Source: Paenibacillus thalictri
GTDB lineage: Bacteria; Bacillota; Bacilli; Paenibacillales; NBRC-103111
DNA: 64,000 nucleotides
Assembly: GCF_004307995.1 (NCBI RefSeq)
Contig: NZ_SIRE01000009.1
Location: 62,001 to 126,000, forward strand
Direction of reading: 5' to 3'
Part shown: piece after piece, positions 17,350-25,552 of the stretch
Position numbering within the stretch: the first letter of the stretch is position 1
Layout: every line of letters starts with the position of its first letter
The notes under the pieces: model-generated
Told to the model about the DNA's origin: nothing
Databases searched by the model: none
Seen by the model: only the letters and a program-made list of their open reading frames with translations
Translations under genes and position numbers: made by a program

Positions 17350-19591
17350 ATGTTTCCGGCCTACTTTTGGAAGCTGCTGCGCTACAGCTTTTTCCTTGGC
17401 GCGGTTCCGATTATCGTGCTTGGCTTCTTCTCTTATTACAAAGCATCGGACGCGCTGCAAAAAAAGAGTGAACGAAGGGAATCTTCAGGTTTTGTCGCAA
17501 ACGCAGATGTCGATCGAGCAGCTGTTATATACGGTTGATTATGCGGCGACGCAATTTATTAGCTCGGGCCTCACTTCAGTGGCGCTGAACGAGGTGACCT
17601 CCTACCTGCAGGCGGACATATTACGGGAGGTATCCTCCGAGCTGCACCGGCTGCAGTTCGTGGAATTTGGAATAAGCGATGCTTCGCTGGTCAATTTGGA
17701 TTACGGCTGGACATTCGGGAACGGCGGTTTTCAGACGTTGGACGAGGTGCAAGATCGCGGACAAATTTTCGATTACGGCGGAAGAGAGGCTTATTCCTTC
17801 TGGGAAAAACAAAACGATACTGTACATTTCGTCAAAAAGCTTCCCTCCGTGCTGAACACTAAATCGCCGAAAGGGCTGCTCATATTAGAAATTCCGCTCA
17901 AGAAGTTTTCGGACCTCATTTCCAAACAAAGTCGTTTAGGCGAAGTGACCATACTGGACCTGAATTACCAGCCAATCGCTTCCGCTAATGCTCATGGAAT
18001 AGACTCTGGGATTCTGGACCAGCTTCGCCAAACGGCAAGCTTCCCGCAAGGAAGTCTTAAAGCGATGTCCGACGGCATCAGCCATGTGGTCACCTACAAT
18101 CGTTCGGCCTACAACGGCTGGATCTACGTTTCCGTCATCTCCGTCCGGGAAATAACCGGCGAATCCCGCAGCATCGGCTGGTTCACACTGTTTGTGTGCC
18201 TGACCATCATCGCTTTAACCGCAGCTGCCGCTTACTGGATGTCGGGCCGCATTTACTCCCCCATCCGCCGTATTTACGAAGCGGCACTTGGTGTAAATCG
18301 TTATGAAGCCGAATATCGCGCCCGGGATGAGCTGGATTATATCGACAATCGTCTTCGCCAGCTTTCGCTGAACGAAGCTCAGATGGAAGAACAAATCAGG
18401 CAACAGCATTATCAGCTAAAGGTGTTTTTTGCGCAGCGTCTGTTTCTTCGGCAAATAACAAGGGACGAATTACAGGAGAAGTTAAAATTGTACGGCTTGC
18501 CGCATTCGTGGCGCTGGTTGTCCGTGCTGACATTGCAAATTGATACGCTTGAAGGAACGCGTTACCGGGATCAAGATTTCGATTTGCTCATGTTTGCTAT
18601 CGGCAATATGGTAGATGAGCTGATCCCGGCCGGGCGGTGGCTGAACCCGATTTCACTCGATCGGTCGCAAGTTGTCGTACTGCTGAGCGATGCTCCGTCG
18701 GAGGAGGAGTTCCGGCAGGAGTTAGGGGCTATTGCCGAGAAAATCAAAGCGCATGTGGCCCAATATTTGAACATTGAGATCAGCATCGGCATCAGCCGTC
18801 CGTTTCGTGACTTATTGCACGCTCCCGACGCTTACGAGGAAGGTTTGGCCGCACTGCAATATCGGATAAGGCTCGGTACCGGTGTCATTTTGTTTATAGA
18901 CGAAATCGAAGCCAAAGAGCAGGATCCGGCCTTATATCCGCGGAAAGAGGAGAAGATTCTGCTTGATGCGGTTCGTGCCGGGAGCCGGGAGGAAGCGCGG
19001 ACTGCATTAAGCGAATTTATCGCCGAGGTGCTCTCCAGGGAACCGTCGCCGCAAGAGTATCAGCTTGTGCTGGGCGAATTGCTCGCCCATTTAGTCGAGC
19101 TGCTTCACGGCACAGGTCGAACTGTTCATCAGGTATTCGGGGAAAAAAGTTTGTTCGAGCATATTATTTCCGCTCGAACGGCCGATGAAACGGAGAAATG
19201 GCTGTATGCCGCTGTGATGGAACCTCTGATGGAAATATTGGATCAGCATCGGTTTACTCAAGCGGTCAACATAACGGAATCGGTCATCCAGATGATTCAT
19301 GCGGAGTACAGCAGCGATTTGCAATTGGAAACGTGTGCGGCCCGGCTCAATTTCCACCCGGTCTACGTCGGCCGAGTATTCAGGAAGGAGGCGGGCTGCA
19401 GCTTCAGCGAATATTTGTCCAAATACCGATTAATGCAGGCCAAAAGTTTGCTGAAGGAAACGGATATGAAAATATCCGATATCGCGGGACATTTGAACTA
19501 CCAAAGCTCGGCAACATTCATCCGGTATTTTCGCAAAATGGAGGGAGTTACCCCTGGACAATATCGCGAACAACATGCTTTACGGGACTAA
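17350..19591 (+). pseudogene. Membrane-anchored AraC sensor/regulator with a +1 frameshift
   Basis: Two overlapping frames make one protein of about 746 residues. The first (ATG 17350, AGGGGG seven bases upstream) encodes the membrane start MFPAYFWKLLRYSFFLG up to SYYKASDALQKK. The second carries on with VNEGNLQVLSQTQ through the dCache region, a second membrane helix near residue 280 and the C-terminal AraC double helix-turn-helix ending in PGQYREQHALRD. The break lies at a run of seven A (17459-17465); six A would restore one frame. The paralogue at 49750 reads SYIRASHTIQEKVNTGSLQI across the same place without a break. It may be a sequencing error, a real mutation or slippage. It would regulate the cassette just upstream. 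Confidence 0.85.
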
Positions 19592-19616
19592 GTGTGTTAC
19601 CATATATTGATAGATA

Positions 19617-20348
19617 ATGGTGTACATGAGTTTTCATTTTTTAGCGATACTCAGGGAGGCAGGAAAGGATTTGGACAATCATATCTATACGGCGGCAGTA
19701 GGACGGAAGTTTAATGAGGATGGTTCCGTGCGGCGTTTCCCCGGAAACACAATTATATGCACGATTGGACAGGATAATCCGCTTTATTCGGAGCTTGTCT
19801 CGTTTGCTGAGAGCTTTAAGGAACTGGACTGTTCCCGTAAGTATACACTGCTTCCGTCTTCAAGCTACCATATGACCGTCATTCAGGGAGTTTGCGAGGA
19901 AGTCCGCAAGCCGGAGCAGTGGTCGCGCCATCTCTCGCTTGATGCACCGCTTGAAGAGACGGACCGTTTTTTTTCTCAACAATTTACTAAAGTCCGTGTC
20001 CCTGAACAGTTCCGGATGAAGTTCAGCCATGTAAATACTTCAGGTATCGCTTTAACCGTAAATTTGCTGCCCGCTGAACTGGAAGTCGAGGCAGCGCTGC
20101 GAACGTTTCGCGACGAAGTGTCCGAGTGGCTGGGGCTTCGGTTTCCAAACCATGATACTTACAAGTTCCATATATCTATTGCCTATAAAATTTGCCAGCT
20201 GACTGAGGAAGAGGAATCGGAACTGCAGGCTTTTAAAGAGCAGGCCGAGTCTATTCTGCAGAAGCGTTTCGGCGTGCTGACCACGTCCAAACCGCAGCTT
20301 GTTTTTTTCAGTGATATGTTTAAGTTCGATCCAGCCGGCCGCTCCTAA
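19617..20348 (+). CDS. DUF1868 / 2H phosphoesterase-like protein
   Basis: A 243-residue soluble protein. Two H-x-T/S motifs, YHMTVIQG (about residue 82) and KFHISIAY (about residue 183), are spaced as in the 2H phosphoesterase (2'-5' RNA ligase-like) superfamily, and the rest resembles DUF1868. Such proteins hydrolyse cyclic phosphodiesters, but no substrate is known for this group. The start has no obvious ribosome site; the second ATG at 19626 is possible. It stands alone, followed by a strong terminator. Confidence 0.75.
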   Translation: MVYMSFHFLAILREAGKDLDNHIYTAAVGRKFNEDGSVRRFPGNTIICTIGQDNPLYSELVSFAESFKELDCSRKYTLLPSSSYHMTVIQGVCEEVRKPEQWSRHLSLDAPLEETDRFFSQQFTKVRVPEQFRMKFSHVNTSGIALTVNLLPAELEVEAALRTFRDEVSEWLGLRFPNHDTYKFHISIAYKICQLTEEEESELQAFKEQAESILQKRFGVLTTSKPQLVFFSDMFKFDPAGRS

Positions 20349-20408
20349 GGTCTCGGTGGATGCATCCAGACACTTTGATTGGAATGTGTCGGAGTTGGAA
20401 TATTGAGA

Positions 20409-20446
20409 AAGAAGCTGCTGCGTAGTAGGCAGCAGCTTCTTTTTTT
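20409..20446. terminator. Strong bidirectional terminator
   Basis: AAGAAGCTGCTGC and GCAGCAGCTTCTT form a 13-bp stem with a 7-base loop and a T-run. It separates the converging genes 19617-20348 and 20472-21398. Confidence 0.85.
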
Positions 20447-20471
20447 ATGGTAAACGGCGCCAATCACTTCT

Positions 20472-21398
20472 TTAACTTTTAATGCCGCGGTCCAAATGTA
20501 AGGCGATTTCATAGCCGTCTTTGGTTTCATATTCGTTAGTATAAGGATTCATAACTTGCAGTGTCATCTCATCGGTGGAAGGCCGGAATGTTAAGATTCG
20601 GAAGCGCCCCTCGCCGCCATTCTCTTCGCCCTGCCAATTTTGGAAAGACTGAAATACGAGGTTGTCATTGTCCCCTTTATCAACTCTGTAGCTGACGTTT
20701 CCATAAATATGATGGCCTGAGAAAACCGCAACCAAGTTTCCGTGTTTCCTTAATGATTTATTCCATAGGTCTTCACCGTCGTTAGCCTCAACCGCTCCAG
20801 GATAACTTTTCGGGTTATGCTTGTCTCCCGTTTTGGTTCGTTCCCCATAGATGTACATATAACAATGCGTAATCATGATGGCCAGATGATCGCTATGCGA
20901 GGTTAAAATCTCGTCGGCCCAAGCAAGCACTTGGTCTCTCGGACCGAACTCAAGCGACAGGAAAATAAACTTTCTGCCCGCGATTTCAAGCTTAAAAAAG
21001 CAATTTTCCGCTTGCCCCGCCTCAAAGGTACCCCCAAACCAAGGTTTGGTGTGATACCTGTGAACTCCAAAATATCGGTTAAACAGGGTTAAACTTCTGT
21101 CTTCTTTTATTAGATTATCGTAATCATGGTTCCCGGCAGCCACAAGCATCGGCAAATCGGCATGGTAGATCGTGTTGAAAGCCTCTTCCGCGATCTGAAA
21201 TTCCGCTTCGCAGTTAGCTCCATGGTCTACAACGTCTCCTAGGTGCAAAATCATTTTCAAGTTCATTTCCTTAGCATGGTCTACAATCCAGCTTGTCATC
21301 GCTTTGTAGAAGGAAAGCTGGTTCACCGCCATCTTTTGTGTATCTGGAATAATCACAATTGCAAAATCGTCCGTATTCAAGCTGTTTGCTATAGACAT
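20472..21398 (-). CDS. Calcineurin-like metallophosphoesterase
   Basis: A 308-residue protein with the metal-binding motifs of the superfamily: IIPDTQ (D-x-Q variant of D-x-H), LHLGDVVDHG (GD), AAGNHDYD (GNHD), THCYMY and SGHHIYGN (GH-x-H). No signal peptide is visible from the chosen start. The start at 21398 has AGAGGTG six bases upstream; a frame extension to 21500 lacks such a site. Relatives cleave phosphodiesters or phosphomonoesters. It stands alone between two terminators or promoters, so the substrate is unknown. Confidence 0.85.
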   Translation of the reverse strand: MSIANSLNTDDFAIVIIPDTQKMAVNQLSFYKAMTSWIVDHAKEMNLKMILHLGDVVDHGANCEAEFQIAEEAFNTIYHADLPMLVAAGNHDYDNLIKEDRSLTLFNRYFGVHRYHTKPWFGGTFEAGQAENCFFKLEIAGRKFIFLSLEFGPRDQVLAWADEILTSHSDHLAIMITHCYMYIYGERTKTGDKHNPKSYPGAVEANDGEDLWNKSLRKHGNLVAVFSGHHIYGNVSYRVDKGDNDNLVFQSFQNWQGEENGGEGRFRILTFRPSTDEMTLQVMNPYTNEYETKDGYEIALHLDRGIKS

Positions 21399-21614
21399 TT
21401 GCTTCACCTCTACATGGTTTATTGTTGTTGCCATTTCACGTTTAGGCCAAGAAATAAAAAAAGAAAGTTCCATAACAAAAAGGCGCAAAATAGCAGCCAT
21501 TTTGTTTGGAGCTTTCTCTCATTCGCTACTCAAAACAAATATGTCCATACACTCATATAATACGATCTGTGTATAAATTACTACAAGAAATACCTGAAGT
21601 CAATACGGATTTTG

Positions 21615-21644
21615 TTGACACAACAGATCTTGAAACGCTACTAT
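21615..21644 (+). promoter_or_regulatory. Promoter of glpP
   Basis: TTGACA is followed after 18 bases by TACTAT (or after 21 by TATAAC). It lies about 30 bases upstream of the glpP start, which argues against any start further upstream. Confidence 0.5.
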
Positions 21645-21671
21645 AACAGTACTCATTTGGAAAAGAAAGGG

Positions 21672-22277
21672 ATGCCTCTAGCGATGGCGCTACTTTATAA
21701 GATCGGCAATAATCCTATCATCGCCGCAGTGCGTAAGCTCGAAGACATTGAAAAGGCGCTTGAAAGTAAGGTAGACAACGTTTTTTTTATGGGGGGCAAT
21801 GCTAAAGACATTATTCATGCCGTCCGTCTTACGAAAGAAGCGAAAAAGGGTGCCTTTATTCACCTGGATTTGATTCGGGGACTGTCAAGCACCGATAGAG
21901 AAAGTGTTGATTTTATTTCCGAATATGTAGGGGCCGACGGAATCGTTACGCCGAAAAGTTACTTAATCAAGGAAGCAAAGAGGGTAGGACTATACGGGAT
22001 TCTGCACCTTTTTATGCTGGATTCACTGGCTTTAACCAATGGGGTGAGCTTGGCTCAAAACATTCTTCCTGACGGTATTGAGATTATGCCGGGCGTGATT
22101 ACCAAGATTATTCATACGTTTTCTGAAACATTGAGTGAAGTCCCGATTATTGCGAGCGGTTTGATTCATACGAAAGAAGAAGTAAAAGAAGTTTTGCATG
22201 CAGGTGCGACATCGCTTTCGGTTAGCGATATGGCTCTTTGGAACCTTTCGTTTCAAGACTTGCAAGATAATAATTAA
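21672..22277 (+). CDS. glpP: Glycerol-3-phosphate-responsive antiterminator GlpP
   Basis: A protein of about 201 residues with the GlpP signature: NPIIAAVRKLEDIEKAL, VFFMGGNAKDI, GAFIHLDLIRGLSS, ADGIVTPKS and EIMPGVI, ending in ASGLIHTKEEV. Known GlpP proteins bind glycerol-3-phosphate and prevent early termination in leaders of glpD and glpFK. ATG 21672 (GGAAAAG upstream) is chosen; ATG 21684 is possible. No glpF, glpK or glpD is adjacent here, so it would act at distant genes. A terminator follows. Confidence 0.88.
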   Translation: MPLAMALLYKIGNNPIIAAVRKLEDIEKALESKVDNVFFMGGNAKDIIHAVRLTKEAKKGAFIHLDLIRGLSSTDRESVDFISEYVGADGIVTPKSYLIKEAKRVGLYGILHLFMLDSLALTNGVSLAQNILPDGIEIMPGVITKIIHTFSETLSEVPIIASGLIHTKEEVKEVLHAGATSLSVSDMALWNLSFQDLQDNN

Positions 22278-22345
22278 TTAGCGCCGGCGGATCGAATCGT
22301 TCCAGTGCTTTAGGTCTTAATCTAGTTTATGAGGCGGAGATAGCG

Positions 22346-22375
22346 ACCGTAGGTGTTCCGGCACCTGCGGTTTTT
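22346..22375 (+). terminator. Terminator after glpP
   Basis: ACCGTAGGTG pairs with CACCTGCGGT (one G-U pair) around TTCCGG, followed by a run of five T (including the last stem base). Confidence 0.75.
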
Positions 22376-22516
22376 ATTTATCCCCATTAACTTATATGAA
22401 CCCGGCATTTGAACAGATTGACATTATTGGAGCAAAAAGTTCGCCACCTCCGTCCCCCGTTGACAACGGCAGCAGCAGTATAGGGCTGTCCGGTTTCAAG
22501 CGTGCATTCTTTTTAC

Positions 22517-22542
22517 TGTAACTTTTTCTGAACTCACACGTG
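22517..22542 (+). promoter_or_regulatory. ECF-type autoregulatory promoter
   Basis: TGTAAC, 16 bases, CGTG. This matches the TGAAAC-N16/17-CGTC layout of Bacillus ECF sigma promoters and lies 20 bases upstream of the sigma gene, so autoregulation is likely. Confidence 0.5.
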
Positions 22543-22562
22543 TTTAATTGGGGAGGGAGGGA

Positions 22563-23063
22563 ATGAAGCCGAAAAACCTGGACGCCATTTACCAGCAGTA
22601 CATGAAAGATGTTTACCGTTACTTACGTTCCCTCTGCTACGACCATCACGCTGCGGAAGACCTGGTGCAGGAAACCTTTTACCGCGCTTATTTGTATTTG
22701 GAAGACTGCAAGGAGGATAAGGTCAAACCGTGGTTATTTCGCGTCGCTTACAACGCATTTGTGGATTATAAACGGAAGGAAAGCCGCAGCAGTACGCAAG
22801 AACCGGACTTTTTCCGGCACCATGGCCACTCCGACACGCCGGAGGCCGCGGTGCTGAGGCAAGAACGTTGGGATGAGTTCGAAAGGTGGGTGACCAGGCT
22901 TCCGTACAAACAACGGCAGGCGCTGCTGCTGCACGATTTCGGCCGGCTAACGTACCAGGAGGCGGCTGAGTTAATGGGGGTTAGTCTGTCGCATTACAAA
23001 GTATTGCTGTTCCGGGCAAGACAGCAGCTGCGAAAGTCGGAACGAAAGGATGGAGAGGCATGA
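22563..23063 (+). CDS. ECF RNA polymerase sigma factor
   Basis: A 166-residue sigma factor. Region 2 is visible in YMKDVYRYLRSLCYDHHAAED and DLVQETFYRAY, and region 4 in LPYKQRQALLLHDFGRLTYQEAAELMGVSLSHYK (residues about 115-150), where the helix-turn-helix reads the -35 element. The ATG at 22563 sits behind GGGAGGGAGG. Its stop overlaps the start of the anti-sigma gene as ATGA, so the two are translated as a pair. It probably responds to envelope stress, as relatives do, and reads its own promoter. Confidence 0.92.
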   Translation: MKPKNLDAIYQQYMKDVYRYLRSLCYDHHAAEDLVQETFYRAYLYLEDCKEDKVKPWLFRVAYNAFVDYKRKESRSSTQEPDFFRHHGHSDTPEAAVLRQERWDEFERWVTRLPYKQRQALLLHDFGRLTYQEAAELMGVSLSHYKVLLFRARQQLRKSERKDGEA

Positions 23064-24304
23064 GCGAGGAATTCAAACGGAAACTGAAGCAATATGCGGA
23101 CGGTACCTTACCTGAACATGAAAAAGACGAGATCGAGCGGGAAATGGAAAAAATGGAGGCTTATCAGGCATATTTGGACGAGCTGATGTCCGCAGACGAT
23201 AGCAGAACAGGAGAGGCCGGCGGATTGGGGGCAGAGGACGCGGCCATAGCCATATCGGCAAAAGCAACGTCTAGTAAAGAAAAAAGTATTATACGCCGAG
23301 GGAAATGGAAAGCGCGGTTTACAAGTGCGGCAACCGTTTTGGCGATTCTGATCGTAATTACGATCGTAAGCTCGATCATAACCGGTCTTTTTTACGGCTT
23401 GGGGGAGCCGAACCGAATGACAAAATACCAGGATGTTATAACGTCGACAATCGCCGTTACCCGGCCGAATGTCACCATTCATCCGAGCGGGCAAGGCAAC
23501 GCTTTTTTTACGATGGATTCGTCAGGCAAGCTGAACAAGCAGGTCGGCGACGAACAAGTCGTGATCGGAGATTTCTCCATGAAATTTCTACTTGGAGTGG
23601 CGGCGGCGCCTCAAGTTTCGTGGCTGGATAATGGGGGAAGCGGTCAATATACGTTTTATTTCCCCGGCATCCAGTCTTCATCAACTGCGCCCGGAGAAGC
23701 GAATCGTTTGAGCGGGGAACGGACGGACGGTTCGGAATGGGTTACACTCGAAAAGCTGCCCGAAGGTACGGTCGCCGAGGCGTATTTGTCGTTCGACCGA
23801 TTGTTTACAACCGATGAGCTGCTGGCCCGGTTGGAGCACAAAAACATGCAGCCGCTTTGGTTTGCGGCGGATGCCGGCCCCGATTCATGGCGCCGGAACG
23901 AAGGCATCGTGGCCTATCCGGTCGGATTTCCGTATTGGCCGGTGTGGCACGCTGACGATTTAAAGATAGATCATTACGAGGAAAAAAAATCGGGATGGTT
24001 TGGCAAAATCGTCTCAAAAGGCGGTTCCTATCCTGCTCTTGCCGCATATGGCGACGGGGCGAAGCGGAACGAAAATTTTTTGAAGACGCTTAATTTGCTG
24101 CAGCAATATAAGTCGATTGCGAATAAAGCGGCTCCTTTCACTGATATTGACGGAGCTGCCGGCTATATCCGAACGAACGGCGTCAAGCTTTATGGAGCTG
24201 TTGTAACCGGCCCGGTCAAGGAACTGCTGAAGCTGCGGGAAGAGACTTGGATCAGGAACCTCCGGGTGGGCGAGGTTCGGTTGTGGAATTGGCGCGGCAG
24301 ATAA
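23060..24304 (+). CDS. Membrane anti-sigma factor (Sigma_reg N/C type)
   Basis: A 414-residue protein. The first 80 residues are a cytoplasmic charged domain (FKRKLKQYADGTLPEHEKDE) expected to hold the sigma factor, followed by a single membrane helix at about residues 92-114 (TVLAILIVITIVSSIITGLF). The large outer domain resembles the paired sigma-factor-regulator domains PF13800 and PF13791 (IGDFSMKFLLGVAAAPQ; VYLSFD-like LSFDRLFTTDELLARL). It overlaps the sigma gene by four bases and is followed by a terminator. Confidence 0.85.
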   Translation: MSEEFKRKLKQYADGTLPEHEKDEIEREMEKMEAYQAYLDELMSADDSRTGEAGGLGAEDAAIAISAKATSSKEKSIIRRGKWKARFTSAATVLAILIVITIVSSIITGLFYGLGEPNRMTKYQDVITSTIAVTRPNVTIHPSGQGNAFFTMDSSGKLNKQVGDEQVVIGDFSMKFLLGVAAAPQVSWLDNGGSGQYTFYFPGIQSSSTAPGEANRLSGERTDGSEWVTLEKLPEGTVAEAYLSFDRLFTTDELLARLEHKNMQPLWFAADAGPDSWRRNEGIVAYPVGFPYWPVWHADDLKIDHYEEKKSGWFGKIVSKGGSYPALAAYGDGAKRNENFLKTLNLLQQYKSIANKAAPFTDIDGAAGYIRTNGVKLYGAVVTGPVKELLKLREETWIRNLRVGEVRLWNWRGR

Positions 24305-24346
24305 ATTGCCGATTGCGATCGAGTTCAGTTCGGTGCATTAAATGAA

Positions 24347-24383
24347 AGGTCGTTTGGCGTAAAAGAGGCTAAACGGCCTTTTT
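24347..24383 (+). terminator. Terminator after the sigma operon
   Basis: AGGTCGTTT pairs with AAACGGCCT (one G-U pair) around a 15-base loop, followed by T5 (counting the last stem base). Confidence 0.65.
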
Positions 24384-24392
24384 CTTGTTGTA

Positions 24393-24441
24393 ATATACAG
24401 TTTGACTGTATATAGTATAACTATACAGTTTGGCGATATAA
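24393..24441. promoter_or_regulatory. PadR-type operator cluster
   Basis: TATACAGTTTGACTGTATA is a 19-base inverted repeat with a 5-base centre. A second, imperfect copy (TATACAG, TTTGG, CGATATA) begins 29 bases further on, and ATAGTATAACTAT bridges them. They cover the expected promoter of the PadR gene, so autorepression is likely. Confidence 0.6.
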
Positions 24442-24469
24442 AGTCCGAGCGAATGTATGGAGGGAGAAC

Positions 24470-24781
24470 ATGAATAGAGATAAAAATTTGCCGCTTACAG
24501 AAACGGTTTATTATATTCTTCTGGCATTGATGGAACCGGCACACGGCTATTTCATTATGCAGAAGGTAGAGGAGTTAAGCGGCGGACAAGTAAGAATGGC
24601 GGCCGGGACGCTGTATGGAGCGATTGAGAATTTGGTGAAGCTGAAATATATTCAGCCGATCCAAAGCGAGGATAGCCGGCGCAAGGTTTATGCGATTACA
24701 GAGCAAGGAAAGCAAATTTTGCGGCTTGATTATGAAAGAATGAATCACATGCTTGAAGTGACCAAGGGGATATTAAGCTGA
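24470..24781 (+). CDS. PadR-family transcriptional regulator
   Basis: A 103-residue winged-helix repressor. The PadR signature is clear: LTETVYYILLALMEPAHGYFIMQKVEE, cited by position at residues 8-34, then GTLYGAIENLVKLKYI and RRKVYAITEQGKQIL. GGAGG lies about seven bases before the ATG. Small PadR proteins repress their own operon, here together with the DUF2812 gene 16 bases downstream. Confidence 0.92.
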   Translation: MNRDKNLPLTETVYYILLALMEPAHGYFIMQKVEELSGGQVRMAAGTLYGAIENLVKLKYIQPIQSEDSRRKVYAITEQGKQILRLDYERMNHMLEVTKGILS

Positions 24782-24797
24782 GGATGGAGGGAACGAG

Positions 24798-25421
24798 ATG
24801 AGAGTGTTTAAGTTTTTTGTCGACTTCGAAAAGGAAGAAAAATGGCTGACGGATATGGCCAAGCAAGGATATCAATTCACGAATAAATCCATCGGGTATG
24901 AATTTCAAGCTGCCGAGCCTGAAAATGCCATTATCAAAATAGATTACCGCACCTTTAATAAAAAGGGGGATTTTGAGGATTACCGCGCTCTTTTTGAAGA
25001 CTGCGGCTGGGAACACATCTCAGGAACGAAAAATTCGGGAGTTCAATATTTTAAAAAAGTGGATGAGAACGGCAGTGAACATATTTTTTCAGATGCCAGC
25101 TCCAAAGCCAGCCGGTATAAAAAAATATCTCAAATGTGGATCTCGCTGGCGACATGTTTTATCCCCATCTTTGCGGTGCTTATTTCGACAGGTTCTATCG
25201 ATGTAAAAGCACTTCTGAATCCGAAATTGCTGTATTATACGCCGGGGCTGTGGGATTTAACCGGAGCCGCTTTTTGGAGAGCTTTTTCCTTTGAAACGCC
25301 GTTTGCATTTTTTAGAGGTTTTATTTGGGTCATCATTCCGCTCATGATCGTTTTATATCTTACATTTGCCTACAAAGCGAATAAACATTATGTGAATACA
25401 AAAGAAGATAAACATGAATAA
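24798..25421 (+). CDS. DUF2812 membrane protein
   Basis: A 207-residue protein. The N-terminal half has the DUF2812 pattern (FKFFVDFEKEEKWLTDMAKQGY; YFKKVDENG) and two membrane helices follow at about residues 115-135 and 172-192. DUF2812 genes commonly sit behind a PadR regulator and are thought to act at the membrane, but no activity is known. GGAGG precedes the ATG. Confidence 0.85.
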   Translation: MRVFKFFVDFEKEEKWLTDMAKQGYQFTNKSIGYEFQAAEPENAIIKIDYRTFNKKGDFEDYRALFEDCGWEHISGTKNSGVQYFKKVDENGSEHIFSDASSKASRYKKISQMWISLATCFIPIFAVLISTGSIDVKALLNPKLLYYTPGLWDLTGAAFWRAFSFETPFAFFRGFIWVIIPLMIVLYLTFAYKANKHYVNTKEDKHE

Positions 25422-25457
25422 AAGCCAGTTGGGGTTAGCCGCGGGGGATGGAACATG

Positions 25458-25510
25458 ACGCGACCTCCGAGAATCCAAGATACGGGTTCCGGAGGCCGTT
25501 TGATTTCAAT
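25458..25510. repeat. Intergenic stem-loop repeat, copy 1
   Basis: The core CGACCTCCGAGAA and TCCGGAGG are shared with 59689-59743, along with the flanking GTTTG. The arms pair as CCTCCG/CGGAGG with an inner AATCC/GGGTT helix. It lies between converging genes, as does copy 2, and may serve as a bidirectional terminator. Confidence 0.6.
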
Positions 25511-25552
25511 TCAAGTGTTTGAACGGGCATAAACGTGTTTCTCCGTAAGGAC

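Noticed and set aside
21494..21643. Open frame of about 50 codons ahead of glpP ending in TDLETLL
   Set aside because: It overlaps the glpP promoter, has no start and matches nothing I recognise; a gene remnant is possible but not supported.
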